Shown here: positions 42,211 to 53,580 of the stretch, in pieces
Layout: each line of letters starts with the position of its first letter
How positions within the stretch are numbered: the first letter of the stretch is position 1
Origin: Schistosoma haematobium
Taxonomy: Eukaryota > Platyhelminthes > Trematoda > Strigeidida > Schistosomatidae
NCBI RefSeq assembly: GCF_000699445.3
Contig: NC_067197.1
Coordinates: forward strand, 34,827,809-34,891,808
DNA length: 64,000 nucleotides
Direction of reading: 5' to 3'
Translations under genes and position numbers: made by a program
Notes under the pieces: model-generated
Seen by the model: only the letters and a program-made list of their open reading frames with translations
Databases searched by the model: none
Told to the model about the DNA's origin: nothing

Positions 42211-45200
42211 CACTCTGGTTTTAACATTTACAATAGGTAGATAAAGGGGAGCTTCTTGAATATTTTCTTGATTAATTAATCATGGATTTCTCTGATGATA
42301 GTAAGTTATCCACTCGTGCGTTAACTCTAATGTCTTTGGAGATCTTTGATACAATTTTCAACTTAATAATGAATCGTGAAACTTTTTATACCTATTCTAA
42401 GATCCAGGCAAGAGACTGTGGTGTGGCGTCAAGTCGAAGTTGACTACGATCACCACAACAGGAAGACTACGTGCCAGTTAACGGATAAGATCCCCCGTAG
42501 GCCAAATATCACAAGGCAGTTGATGGCTGTAGTTGAGATATATTTGTTGGCAATCTCGTGGTATCGAAAGAATACCGAGATTGTGCCAGGTTACAAGTGT
42601 GGTTACTGAGCGTAACCGAATTCGTGCAAGGTCACAAGCAACGGAAGAATGTATGTATTTTGGTACAGTTAAACAAACAAGTACGGTAAAACAATCCCTG
42701 GTGCAACTGGTTATCATAATAATTGTTTCTACTACATCAATCGCGTTCTCATGATATTTTGTAGGTCACTACAGGACCATTTAAAAGTTTTCCCTGAAAT
42801 CTGAAGATTACTTCTTCCGAAACATTTCTATATTCGGCTGGGTTTTATTCTTCTCTTTTGATGAGAAAGTTGGCCAAATGTGATCGAATCTCTTAAAAGC
42901 CATCATATCCTTTGGCCGAAATATTTTCTTAAATATTTTTTAACTATACTGGTAAATCTAATTAAGCGACAAACACTTTTCAAAGCTTTATGTCCAGCTT
43001 CATGAACATGGCTAACGATAACATCCTCATAAGTTTCAACTACCTTAGTGATACACAAGATAATATACCCAGCGGTTTAGGATTTGTCCTAGTTAGGACA
43101 TCAATAATTCGGAGTTGACATGGATTGGCATTACCAGGTTTATCTAGTATGAGGTCTCGAAAGAGTCGTAAGACCTTTTTCTTAAAAAACGAATTTGCTT
43201 TCGATAGTCTTTCCTTGAATCAGTGGCTGGTCTGCTACTATCACCAGTGAACAACACTACTCAAATAACTTAATACAATCTCAGCCTTGTTAACATGCCT
43301 TACCACTCAAAACAAATTTTCTTAAGGCTGTTTCGGAGAGATTCCGTCACTTCTTTAGGCACATTTTCGTTATATACTAAAATAAACTTTCACAACTACC
43401 CTAGGTAATTTGAACTGGTACCCTATCATATGATTCGGTTCAAAATATCGAATCATATCATGTGTTGCTGATCCTACATTAACTGGAACTCAACTACTCT
43501 AGGCCAATAGGACCGAATAAGTGTCACGGTCCCTCCTCGCGTCTAAGAAACATCCAACCAAACTTTTTATTATTGAGAGCTAAGTGACAGACCTACTCGG
43601 GATCACCCATGGTGTGAACGAGGTCGTGAACTACGTTTTTGTATGGATGAAATAATGTCGACCGACTGGCCAAACGATATAACACACCTGGCTGAAATAC
43701 GAGCTCGGCACACATTCAGAGGCGATTAAACCAGACGACAAGCATTCACTAACTTTGAACTCAAGGGGTAAAACCACTCGTGTACTATTATCAGGCATTT
43801 GCAGAACATCGAGACAAGGTTAGAAGTAAGTCTAACCAAGAAGACTCATGACTGAAACCGAAATATGTGGACTCAAGTGTATTATATCCTGCAGTATGCT
43901 CCAACACACCCACCGTGAAACTGATGTCGAATGTATTTCCAAAAGCATTGATGGAAAAATCTATCTGATTTACACTAGAAGCCTTTAAATCTACTGTTAA
44001 ACGCAATATACATAAGTTAATGTGATCTAGTATAAAATAGTCAGCCGAGTAGACGCGGTTAAATGAATAATTAATACCTGAAATCTCTGAAACGGAGTCC
44101 GGAGCCAGCCGAAATTTCAAGAAACTCACAAGCAAAAACTCATATGTTGACACACTTTAACCAACTCATCAGCAAAGTCGCTTAACTCCTCATCTAATTA
44201 AATCGTTGATAAGTCAAGATTATTTATAGTTAGCTGGTAAAGGGTATCTTGTCGAAATGTTTGGTTGTTCCGTTAGTAAAAAGTTACACAAGAGGTATGC
44301 CTTGATGTTGATAAGATTTGTTTTAACGAGATTAGTCAAGTGAAGGAGGAAAACTACTTTTGCACTATTATCATTCATAAGCAGCTTATTTATATGCGAG
44401 CGTTATGAAAAAACCATTCTATATTACATCGAAAATGTAATTATATAGAAATGCTTTAATAATCGTTGTTGTAGTTGTGAACACTAATTAGGGAGCAGTG
44501 ACTTATCGATCGGACCAATGAAGCGTAAAACACGCGCGAGCAGTCTCGAGTCCTGATTGATCCTGCTTTCCGCCTAGCCCAGCTACTTGAGTTCAGAATA
44601 CTAATCACAGCCTCTGCGATGTGAATCGTTTATTTCAAACATACTGGGTTTATATACCAACCAGACAGTCTTAACATAGTGTCCATCAAATGCAAACAGT
44701 TTTTGTTATATTTCGAAGAGTATTAAGTTAAATCAAACAAAAAAGAAAGAAAAATCTATAGCCGGTAACAATTCAACAAATATTTCTGTGAATTATGATA
44801 AGAATAGACGATATCATTCACATAAAATGTAGAATTTAAAATAAATCATTTCTGAAATGATATTTGATAGTTGGATGCGCGTTTAAACAGTAGTTGTTGG
44901 TAATTATGCGACAAAAGTCTTAGTCAAAGTCGGAGAAAAGGCGTTGAATATCTATTGGTATGTGTAATATTTATATGGTGAAACAAGATGCATCCGAAAA
45001 GTAAATTTATTTCAATAAGTACAATCCGAGGTTCGTGTTTTTAATTAAGAATTCCAGAAGAGTAGGGATGACAAGTATTTTGAAGGAAAAAAGAGAAAAA
45101 TGTTTAATGTGTCAGTGGATGAATCATAATAACACAAAATATCTTAGATATTTCATGAGATCGGTCATGATAATAATAAGAAAAATGAACGTAAAAGAAC

Positions 45201-48200
45201 TTTAGACGTCTATATGTAAAATTCAAGTGGTTCGATTTGTTTTATAGTCACTTAAATAGGCATCAAACCATTCTGTATAAATCACTGGCAATCACATATA
45301 TATTTAAAGAACAATACGAAACGCCCTTGAAATGAAGTGTATCATGGAGGCTTGGAGCTGGGTTAAGTTAACTGCACCGGAGACATGTCAGAATTCTGTT
45401 TCATATGGTGGAATACTGGATAATGAAAAAAATTCTGACGTAGATTTGTGCAAGTTGTCAGTGTCGACAGAATATTCTCTTTAATGCCCATATTTTGAGA
45501 TGATGATGTGGCAGACTATGTAAAATTGTTGTTTGAAAAGTTTTGGCTTTCATCTTCCGTTCACGTTCTGTACTTTCATATAATGACACATCAGTTTTCG
45601 TTGTACACGCATATTTCTTGTTCGCACTCATCACGATGACGCAACTGTAATATATTTGCCGTATATGTTTACAGATCATATTGATACCCTAATTACGTGA
45701 TTACTCTAGATAAACATCTTAGACTATATGAGTCATGTAAAAAAACACTTCCGATAATTGTGGATTATGACGCCAAAAAGGAACTCAAACTCACCTCCGT
45801 CTGACAATTTAAGTAACGTCCCATATTCTTTTTTGTATATAATTTATATTAAGGTATATTATCAATTATCTCTGACCCTTTTTCAATAGCGTAATCATCG
45901 TTTGGAAATTGATGTATCTACCCTGCCATAATTCAACGTGTAATCTGAACAAAATACATCAAATGTATTACTCAGCAAGCAGATTGTCAGGTGACATTAA
46001 ACTGATCATTGGTTAGAGAGGAAACGTTTTTAGTTTGAAAGAGAAAGGTGTACTGTGTACCAGTTTCTAGGACAGTTAATCGGTTCAATTGCAAACAACC
46101 GGACACGTCAGGCCATTTTGGATTTGAATAACAGAATTCAAAACAGTCAATAGAACACCAAACTGCAGAAGAAGCATGATCTAAGAACAAAAGCTGTTGT
46201 TAAAGTACTGATGGTCCAATAGGATCAATGATAAAACTCAAAATCTCGTACTTTTGACACGAATGTTTCCTAAATTAGGACCGTTTTGATTGAGGAAAGA
46301 TTTTTTATATAATTTAACATAAAGTGCTCAAAAATTCTTCGCATCCTATGCAGAAGAACGTAGGTTGGCCTAATCGAACAAACATCGGTTCTTTAATTCA
46401 CAATTCAGACTAAATACTGGGATTTCATTCGTTACATTATGTATCACTTTTTTTATTGTTATCCCATTTCTCGCATGCTTTGCTTGTCTTTTGGCCTACT
46501 TCCAAATATTCTCATTACATATTCCACGTTTTCGGAAACGTGTTCAACTTTTTTACATCGACTGTGTTTGTTTTGACTTCGGGCGCTGGCATAATGAGTG
46601 ACTATATTCTTTACTTGTCATGATAGGTTCAGTGAATTAACTACTAAAGAACTGAAGTTATGTTTTCTGCTTGTCTGAAATGCCCGTTGTTGCTGAAGAC
46701 ATTGATCACTCATTTTCCGAGTAAATTGACAAATTTCAGTATAAATCCTTAATTTTTATATGATTATTATCTCATTTTTATTTCTATAGGTACAATTTGG
46801 TTACCAAATCATTGTGATCTTGAATATTTGCTTGTTAGTTTCATAACTGTGAGTTATTTGCGCAATATTTCGTCTGTTCTATATCTGTATTTAAATAGTA
46901 AGCTCAATGTCACCGAAATACTGTTTCTCGCCATGTTTTGGGGTTATCAGGTGTGGTGAACATTGCCGAGACTGAGATAAATTTCGGATTATTAATCTAT
47001 ATCGACTGAACTCAGGCTGAAGTACTTGAAATTTGGACTACTTCAGTGTGGCCTTGCTAGTTATCGCTGCCTTGTCCACAATGAAGTGCGAACAATAACC
47101 TCTTGATATGGCATATGGGGGCTTCGCTTTAACACGAACAAAACCATATCAGTATCCTGCAGTTGACTAGACACCAACTTATTGCAAACTATTTGAATAG
47201 TGACCTTAAAAGTAGTGGGGTATATTGTGAAACTAATTCTAGGTTAGTTTCGAATGCACTTTTCCTTGCTACTAGGACATTAGAACAAATCCCAAAACTG
47301 TGGACTCACCATATCATGACTGCTTAGTCCGACTTTCATGTTCGTCAAGTGGCATTAGACTGCCGAGTCGGAATAGCCCGCAACACAAAAACCAAACTTT
47401 TGGGAGTGAAGTCAGTCTGGAAGGTAGAGGCATCAAACTCATAGGATCTTTGTTTTTGTTCTTCTGTGCACATTGTATGCTGCATTCAGTTGCCTCCATA
47501 CAAATTATTTGAATTTCCCACAGACGTGTATTCCACGTGAATATAGATAAGGTATGACTCTTGTCTAGTTGCCGCTCCATCTGATCGCGAGCACTTTCAG
47601 GATGATAACTGGCGTCATTTTTTGGTCATTACCTCCCAACTTAACTCGGTAGTTCAATGCCTTTCGCATTCTCTCAGTACTGATTGCATACCGACATTCT
47701 AGTTAAGCTTACCTATAATTCCTAACTGCAAATAAAATCTTGAGTTTCATTCCTTTTTTAATTATTCTGGACACATATGGCTTCGTGATTAGATTCGTCT
47801 TCTTGCACATTGCTCTGCACGTACGAAAAACACACAAAACAATTTCCGCCTACGCATAACCCAGTTTCATTACAGCTTTCGTAGCTATAGCACAATCTGT
47901 GACGAATGTCTCCATTTGCATCATGTCGGCCATTATCAGTTTGAGTTTATCCACAATCCACACTGATTTAGCTTTTAAAGCTTGTGCCAGACAAATACCA
48001 TTTTACAGTCCCCTGACTTAGTATGACTTACGTCTGCCTTCATAATAAATCACTTCTTACAACCCGTATGGTTCGACATCCCATGTCGGTAATTTATCTA
48101 AAACCTATTTAAAACTTTGCTCTCAATGTTTTTGTTTTATATAGCCTATACAATATCCTACGTTATTTCATTATTGAATTTATTGGGCGTTAGCGGATGA

Positions 48201-48845
48201 GTCCAGGTGTACGTTACAAATCCGTGAGGCCCAACTGACAAGATTGGCGTTAAGAATACAGTAACATTACGTCGCATATCCTATTCAGTTATCTCACAGG
48301 TGTCCATCATGGTTATGGCATAAAATCACCCTGAATAACCACTTCACTTATGATTATGAAACGGAAATTCAACAACTTACAACCACACGCTTCATTTCGA
48401 AACAAACCTTTTTCATGCGTTACGTAATACAGGATGTTTTACATATTCCCTCATGATTCCTTTAAGTCGGACAGTTGATCGAATAGATAATGAAACAGCA
48501 CAGAATCTCTGTTCACCCTTAATTGTAATCGCTTATCGTAAATTTACAGCTTAGTCGTGTTTGATAGAGGTATGTCAAAATGCAGAGTTTCAGTCACCAA
48601 CACTGACAATACTTTAGAATTATGGTCCACTTCGATATGAGTTCTGCTCCAATAATAGACTTAATCCTATAATTGTACATTTGTCATGATGTAACTGCCT
48701 GATCTACAAGATCTTACGTGGAAAACATATAATTGTCTACGCGGACTCATGGTATCGCAACAATCACCAATATATAATGGAGAACACATCTGGACTGAAG
48801 ATAGAGAAATATATTTAATATGAATAAAAGGTATAGGCTGCACAA
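42211..48845. other. Long region without a recognised gene
   Basis: Less AT-rich than the left half. Open frames such as 43791-44153, 45458-45679, 45987-46190 and 47314-47580 (all - strand) have no domain I can name. A dispersed repeat lies at 44490-44690. Probably old repeats and intergenic DNA. Confidence 0.4.
44490..44690. repeat. Dispersed repeat, copy B
   Basis: Related to 16362-16545. Shares gagttcagaatactaatcac-type and cgtttatttcaaacatac blocks, then a tatac-aac-agac segment. Family unknown. Confidence 0.45.
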
Positions 48846-49188
48846 GAATGATCACGCCAGCAAGGCCGAGCCATACCGTTCGATGAATTTGACTTCATTG
48901 TTCCTGCCTTCCCCATCGTTGGGTCTTTCCCCGCGTTGAAAACTGAATATCTGTTTTCTCAGTTGTCTCGCGTTCAGCTTTGAGGATTGTGCGGTTAAGG
49001 CTCAATGCCACTACAGATCTCCCAGTTCACTAACTGTAGATTGACCTATGAAGCTGGCTCATAACCCTGTTTAAAATTCCAATGCCCGTTGTTAATGGGA
49101 TGTTTAAACTCAGATCCCCAAAAGCTAGGGTGGCATGATCGCTTTTATCCAGAGGAGTCAAGAGTAGGAGGTTTTCAATTAAGATGTC

Positions 49189-49352
49189 TTTGATGTTTTG
49201 AATTATCTGAAATGTAGTATATACTAAGAATCCCAGAAATAACACAATTAGATCAATAAGTACTAGATGAACACAAACGAATGTATTGTATTTAGAGTTC
49301 GGAATCGAGCAATCAACAAGTACAAAAAACATTAGTTAATTCAAACACTACA
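49189..49352 (-). repeat. 3' LTR of the gag-only element
   Basis: Begins TGTAGTGTTTGAATTAAC on the - strand and ends next to GACAT. 164 bp. The number of differences from the 5' LTR suggests an insertion of moderate age. Confidence 0.85.
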
Positions 49353-49403
49353 TCCGCCACAGCTTAAATTAGAATATGATTGTCTGCAATAGGTTGTACG
49401 TCT

Positions 49404-50760
49404 TCATAAGTTCATCCTGTCTCTGTCCGACTTTGTATTGGATAAAAACTTTGTAATATCTAGAATGCACTCATTAGTATTAGAATTAACAACCGAAATT
49501 GGAACAGACTCACGTGGTTGCTGGAATTGTATTTGATCAACATGTCGGCTGTGTGTACTTAAGTCACTGATATCTAGAATTCGAACCATAGACTTTTAGA
49601 CTATCCTCACCCACGAAACAATGTTGGATCTTCATATCCCCAATTTATGAATGATGTGGCTTCATTTAAAACATATTTCTCACATTGGTTAAAGTAAACA
49701 TTAGAAGTGACTTCGTGATAAGGATAAACAGCAGTTGATATGAAATCATCCGAACTGTATTCGAAATCGAGGTTATTTAGTACTTGTGGTTCGCATTGAT
49801 CAAGTTTCCCACAAGAAACAAATGCATTATGAGGACAAATAATATTTCGTATGAAATCAAGATTTGACTCTTCTGAAATAGTTTCCTCGAATTTATTAAG
49901 AATGTCATTGCAGAGTAAAGGGTCACTAGAAAAATCAGCATCTATCAAAACTACATCAGGTTTTCGATCATGACTAGGTTCATTCAACATATTTTCCTCA
50001 GATTTGTAAGGAATTTCTTCAGAAATAAGTGAATCATTAGGAAAAACCATATCTGGTACAATAACATGAGACATTTGATAAGTTGATTGATTAGAAACTG
50101 TTGTCTCCCAAGGATTTTGGGTTTCATTTAACTTTGATTTGCTATATGGCTCTACACTGTCTTTTGAAATCGTTGATGAGGATAAATGATCATTAGGAAC
50201 ACTGGACTTAATGGGATCAGAATTACAGGACTTAATATTAGTTGCAGCAAGATTAACAGTAGTATTACAGACTGACTGAATATGTTTAATGTCACCACAT
50301 TTAAAGTATTTAGAGTTATGAAGTGCACATGAATTACATGGGTGAGACTTGCCACAAGACAAACATCGATCAAACGTGTGTCCATCTTCATGAACTGCAT
50401 TGCGACTCCTCAATGAATTATCTGCATAACATTGAGTATGTACTGGGTTGGGATGACATAGTAATGTAGTGGAATTTTTTATATCCTTATGAATCATTTT
50501 ACGAAATCTTCCTCCTTTACCACATTCGAATTTTGTATACTTAACATAGTCTAGCAGTAGATCCTTGAGTTGTATAAGAAAGCGAAATGGGCTTTTTTGG
50601 TAAAGCCAGAGTTCTTAATAAGCTGTATGCTTCTTTTCCGATGAGTGTGAGGAAGTGGGTTACAATATCAGCCTCCCTAATATCTTCCTTGGTCATAGCC
50701 TAGATTTCGAACCTTTCCAAGTAATCCTAAAACGCACCAAAATCTGAATGTATATCCAAC
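49404..50760 (-). pseudogene. Gag-like protein with zinc knuckles, broken
   Basis: A conserved N-terminal gag region (LERFEI, AMTKEDIREAD, HFLTLIGKEAYSLLRTL) at about 50730-50570 contains in-frame stops. The longest intact piece (50497-49607, 296 aa) starts at an internal Met. It has a first knuckle CLSCGKSHPCNSC and a second, FKCGDIKHIQSVC, whose expected first Cys is Tyr. A frame change near 49600 leads to a further 61-aa piece (49589-49404). The family resembles schistosome Ty3/gypsy gag proteins (Gulliver/Boudicca-like), by recall. Confidence 0.8.
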
Positions 50761-50791
50761 AATTCCATCACAGGCTCTGTCGCGACGCCAA

Positions 50792-50956
50792 TTTAAGGTT
50801 TCGAATTATTTTAATTGTAGTATGAACTAAAAATCCCAGAAATAACGCAATTGAATCATAAAGTACTAGATGAGCACAAACGAATGCATTGTATTTAGAA
50901 TTCGAAATCGAGCAATCAACAAGTACAAAAAAACATTGGTTAGTTCAAACAACACA
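50792..50956 (-). repeat. 5' LTR of the gag-only element
   Basis: Begins TGTGTTGTTTGAACTAACC on the - strand. 165 bp, with a few differences from its partner. Confidence 0.85.
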
Positions 50957-51733
50957 ATGTCCCTGTCCTTAAACACGTAGTTTAAGAGCGACGGTGTCCA
51001 ACCATTTCTCTAACGGTCTGCTGACTTGATATTTTCGAATAATCCCGGATCTTCAACGAGGCTGAGAAACCGAGGTTTAATAGGGGGCTGCAATTAAGCG
51101 CAACTCAATCTCGTAAATGTGCCGTTCAGCTTGGCAACCAATCAGAATGAGGCGGGAATTTTTATATCCGCCATCTTTGCAAGCAATGGCGGTCGGCTTT
51201 CTTCGTTCTGATTCTTTCAGCTGTTTCTTTTGTGTAGCTATGTAATTTAATGTTTCGGTGTGCCAAAATACCGCAGTTAGTGTAATGTTCTATATGTTGG
51301 TGTGAAATTTATTTCGAATCAGCGATTTTTTCTGGGTTTTTGCTGCTTCTACTCAAGTCAATGTATTTCTTCAGGCAATCTGGCTAGTCTTATATTATAA
51401 AATGTTAATGCGTTTTGTTCTGAGTTCTTTTTTTCAGATATCGGGAGCCAAGATTAGTTTCGTTAGCTTAAATAAGTGTTGCGGCTGTAAGGAACTCGAA
51501 ATGTCGGCATAATCATTCCTAACTGGCAGGCAAGCTCTTTTTTTCTTATGTCATAAAATCTTAATCCGTTATATTTTGAGCATTGTTTTTTAGATATGGA
51601 GAACGGAAGTTAGCTTTCTTTAGCTAAAATAATTGTTGCTGCCGCATGTGACCGTAACTGGCCTCATATTCGTTCCTAACTGTTATTTATTGTTATCAGG
51701 CAGAATAAAAGATTTGTTATTTTCTGCAGTATT

Positions 51734-53090
51734 ATGGATCACGCTACTCCATCAACCAGTCAAACTAATACTGAGTGTCCAGTAGCTGTGAATACCAGTA
51801 ATGTCTTCGAAATGATTATGAGACCCAGGCATCTGACAAGCTGGAACCAAGTCAGAGAAGCTATCGATCTGTTGCAAAAGGTGTGTTACTGATAATACAC
51901 CATCTAAGAAGTAATAGGTGACTTGGACTCATTATGTTGTACGTGAAAGCAGGCTGAACAAAGAAAAGCCAGAAATTCGCTATGAGTATGTAGTGTATGT
52001 ATGTTCTTTTGGCCATAAAAAGAAGCCGGAGGGCTATGATCAGAGAGTAGAAGGGTAAATGACTATTATTATTGTTTTCAATTTTCATAGATCAAAGTTT
52101 GGTGGTTGCAAGGCCATGCTTCGTTTACGGTATGCTGTGAACCGGTTCGTTATATCGTCTTCCAGGATGATACATAACCATCCTTGTGATGAAAAGTGCT
52201 TGAAAAATGATACTAGGTTCAGAAGACTAAGTGAAGATCAGTTGAAGGTTGTCCTACCGATGGTTAAGACTGGAAGTAGTGCTGAATCTATTGTTAAGTA
52301 TGCAGAAGAAAATTTCGAAAAGACAATAACAGTGCATTATGTCAATAATTTAAAATATAAATTTGTCGGACGTAAGCTTATCCCATGTATCTACGGTTTT
52401 TTAGGTTGTGGAAGTTTAAACGATGTAATTGCAACCTTACGAAACAATGGAAAATTGTTCGTTTCTAACCAGGTCACAAGGATAGCATTTAGCACACACG
52501 AGCAAATTGTAACGTACAAACGGCTCCCTGAAGTTGTGTGTTTGGATTCAACATACAACACAAACAGGGGAAAGTAAGTAAAAATTTCCTGCGTACTAAT
52601 TGTCTTTCGTTATAAAATCTTTCAGTTGGTTTGTAAAGATAACTGCGGGCATGGAGTCCCCGTTATGTTTGCTTGGACCAAGGAAGAGAAGAACGTTGAT
52701 GTAGTATGGATACTGGATCATTTTAAAAAGATCATGAATGGGACCAGTCAAACGGAAACGTTTGTGATGTATTTTTCAAGATCCATCATATCCGCTGTTG
52801 AATTAACGCACCGTACTGCCCACATAGCTCTATGCTCTTTCCACGTGTGTAGAACTATATGTAAGAAGACGCGCAATCGAATAATCAAGAAGTACTTATG
52901 TCAACTGGTGCATGAACAAACAGTAGCTAAGTTTAATCAGACACGTCGCATAATCAGTGTACGCAGCAGACGCATCGCAGCCTACTTAAACAAGAACTGG
53001 ATGAGTAGGAAAAAACTTGGGCCGCAGCTTCCAATAGCAATGTCATTACGTTGGGTAACAACACGAACAACTGAAGAGAAAGTTGTCTAA
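51734..53090 (+). pseudogene. MULE-type (FAR1/ZSWIM-like) transposase gene, inactivated
   Basis: Exons 51734-51880, 51918-52054 and 52091-52573 join in frame across 37-nt and 36-nt GT-AG introns, starting MDHATPSTSQTN. The N-terminal domain is FAR1/FLYWCH-like: CSFGHKKK, FGGCKAMLRLR, MIHNHPC. The transposase core has PEVVCLDSTYNTN (first catalytic Asp) and CSFHVCR. In FVMYFSRSII the expected second Asp is Tyr. The fourth segment (52626-53090) is out of frame after simple splicing, and the frame ends early. Known: MULE/Mutator transposases cut and paste DNA in the nucleus; ZSWIM3-like host genes derive from them. The mutations argue for a dead transposon rather than a domesticated gene. Confidence 0.78.
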
Positions 53091-53580
53091 CCGAGACGCG
53101 TTGAGTAAATGTATGTAGAAGACACTTACATGGCAGAGGCAATTAGGCAAACGTAGATCACTACAATCCAGCTTACACTGTAGTCACAAACGCAGATACG
53201 TAGCTGAAGATTGCTTAATGTCTCTACTAAGTAAGCTAACCAACTATGCTGGCTTTATAGTCCTTAAAGACTATAAAAAGAAGGACTGATGTACATCAAG
53301 AATAACCAGTCACCCTTTGTGTTCTTCATAGATGGCCATCAATGTCCGGTAGTGGATGGACTTGACAGGCTGTCCAAGATGTAGATGGAAATATACCAGC
53401 TATTCCGTCTCTAGGTTATAATGAAACGAACAAACTTTATCGCACTCTACGCATTAAGATCCACACACTCAGTACACTTTTCGGACAGACGACGGTGCAG
53501 GACACACAAAGGCAATTGACAGATCATGTTGATGAATTAATACGCATGAGGCGTCTGGCAACGGTTTCCGAACATGGTAA
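53091..53580 (+). pseudogene. Decayed 3' part of the MULE-type gene
   Basis: No long frame. Short pieces such as FFIDGHQCP (about 53325-53351) could be a ruined SWIM-type zinc region. ATG- and splice-like signals are scattered. Tentative. Confidence 0.35.

Larger units (their letters stand above)
49189..50956 (-). mobile_element. Gag-only LTR retroelement with 5-bp TSD
   Basis: LTRs at 49189-49352 (164 bp) and 50792-50956 (165 bp) are highly similar. The flanking ATGTC at 49184-49188 and 50957-50961 is the target duplication. On the - strand a PBS-like TTGGCGTCGCGAC follows the 5' LTR, and a purine-rich GTGGCGGA precedes the 3' LTR. Only a gag-type protein is encoded. The whole element is 1768 bp with no protease, RT or integrase. 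It is nested in a LINE remnant. Confidence 0.88.
48846..51085 (-). pseudogene. CR1-like LINE remnant (endonuclease/linker), split by an LTR element
   Basis: Nucleotide similarity to 41740-42010 on both sides of the insertion. At 49060-49188, aaaattccaatgcccgttgt and gaggttttcaattaagatgt match 41765-41890. At 50957-51085, tttaagagcgacggtgtcca and tcttcaacgaggctgagaaa match 41905-42000. No long frame survives. Confidence 0.65.

Noticed and set aside
43791..44153. 120-codon frame on the - strand
   Set aside because: Reads like a plausible protein but I cannot link it to any family, splice context or neighbouring exon; left as unassigned.
47314..47580. 88-codon frame on the - strand
   Set aside because: Overlaps a + strand frame of similar length, no domain, no context.
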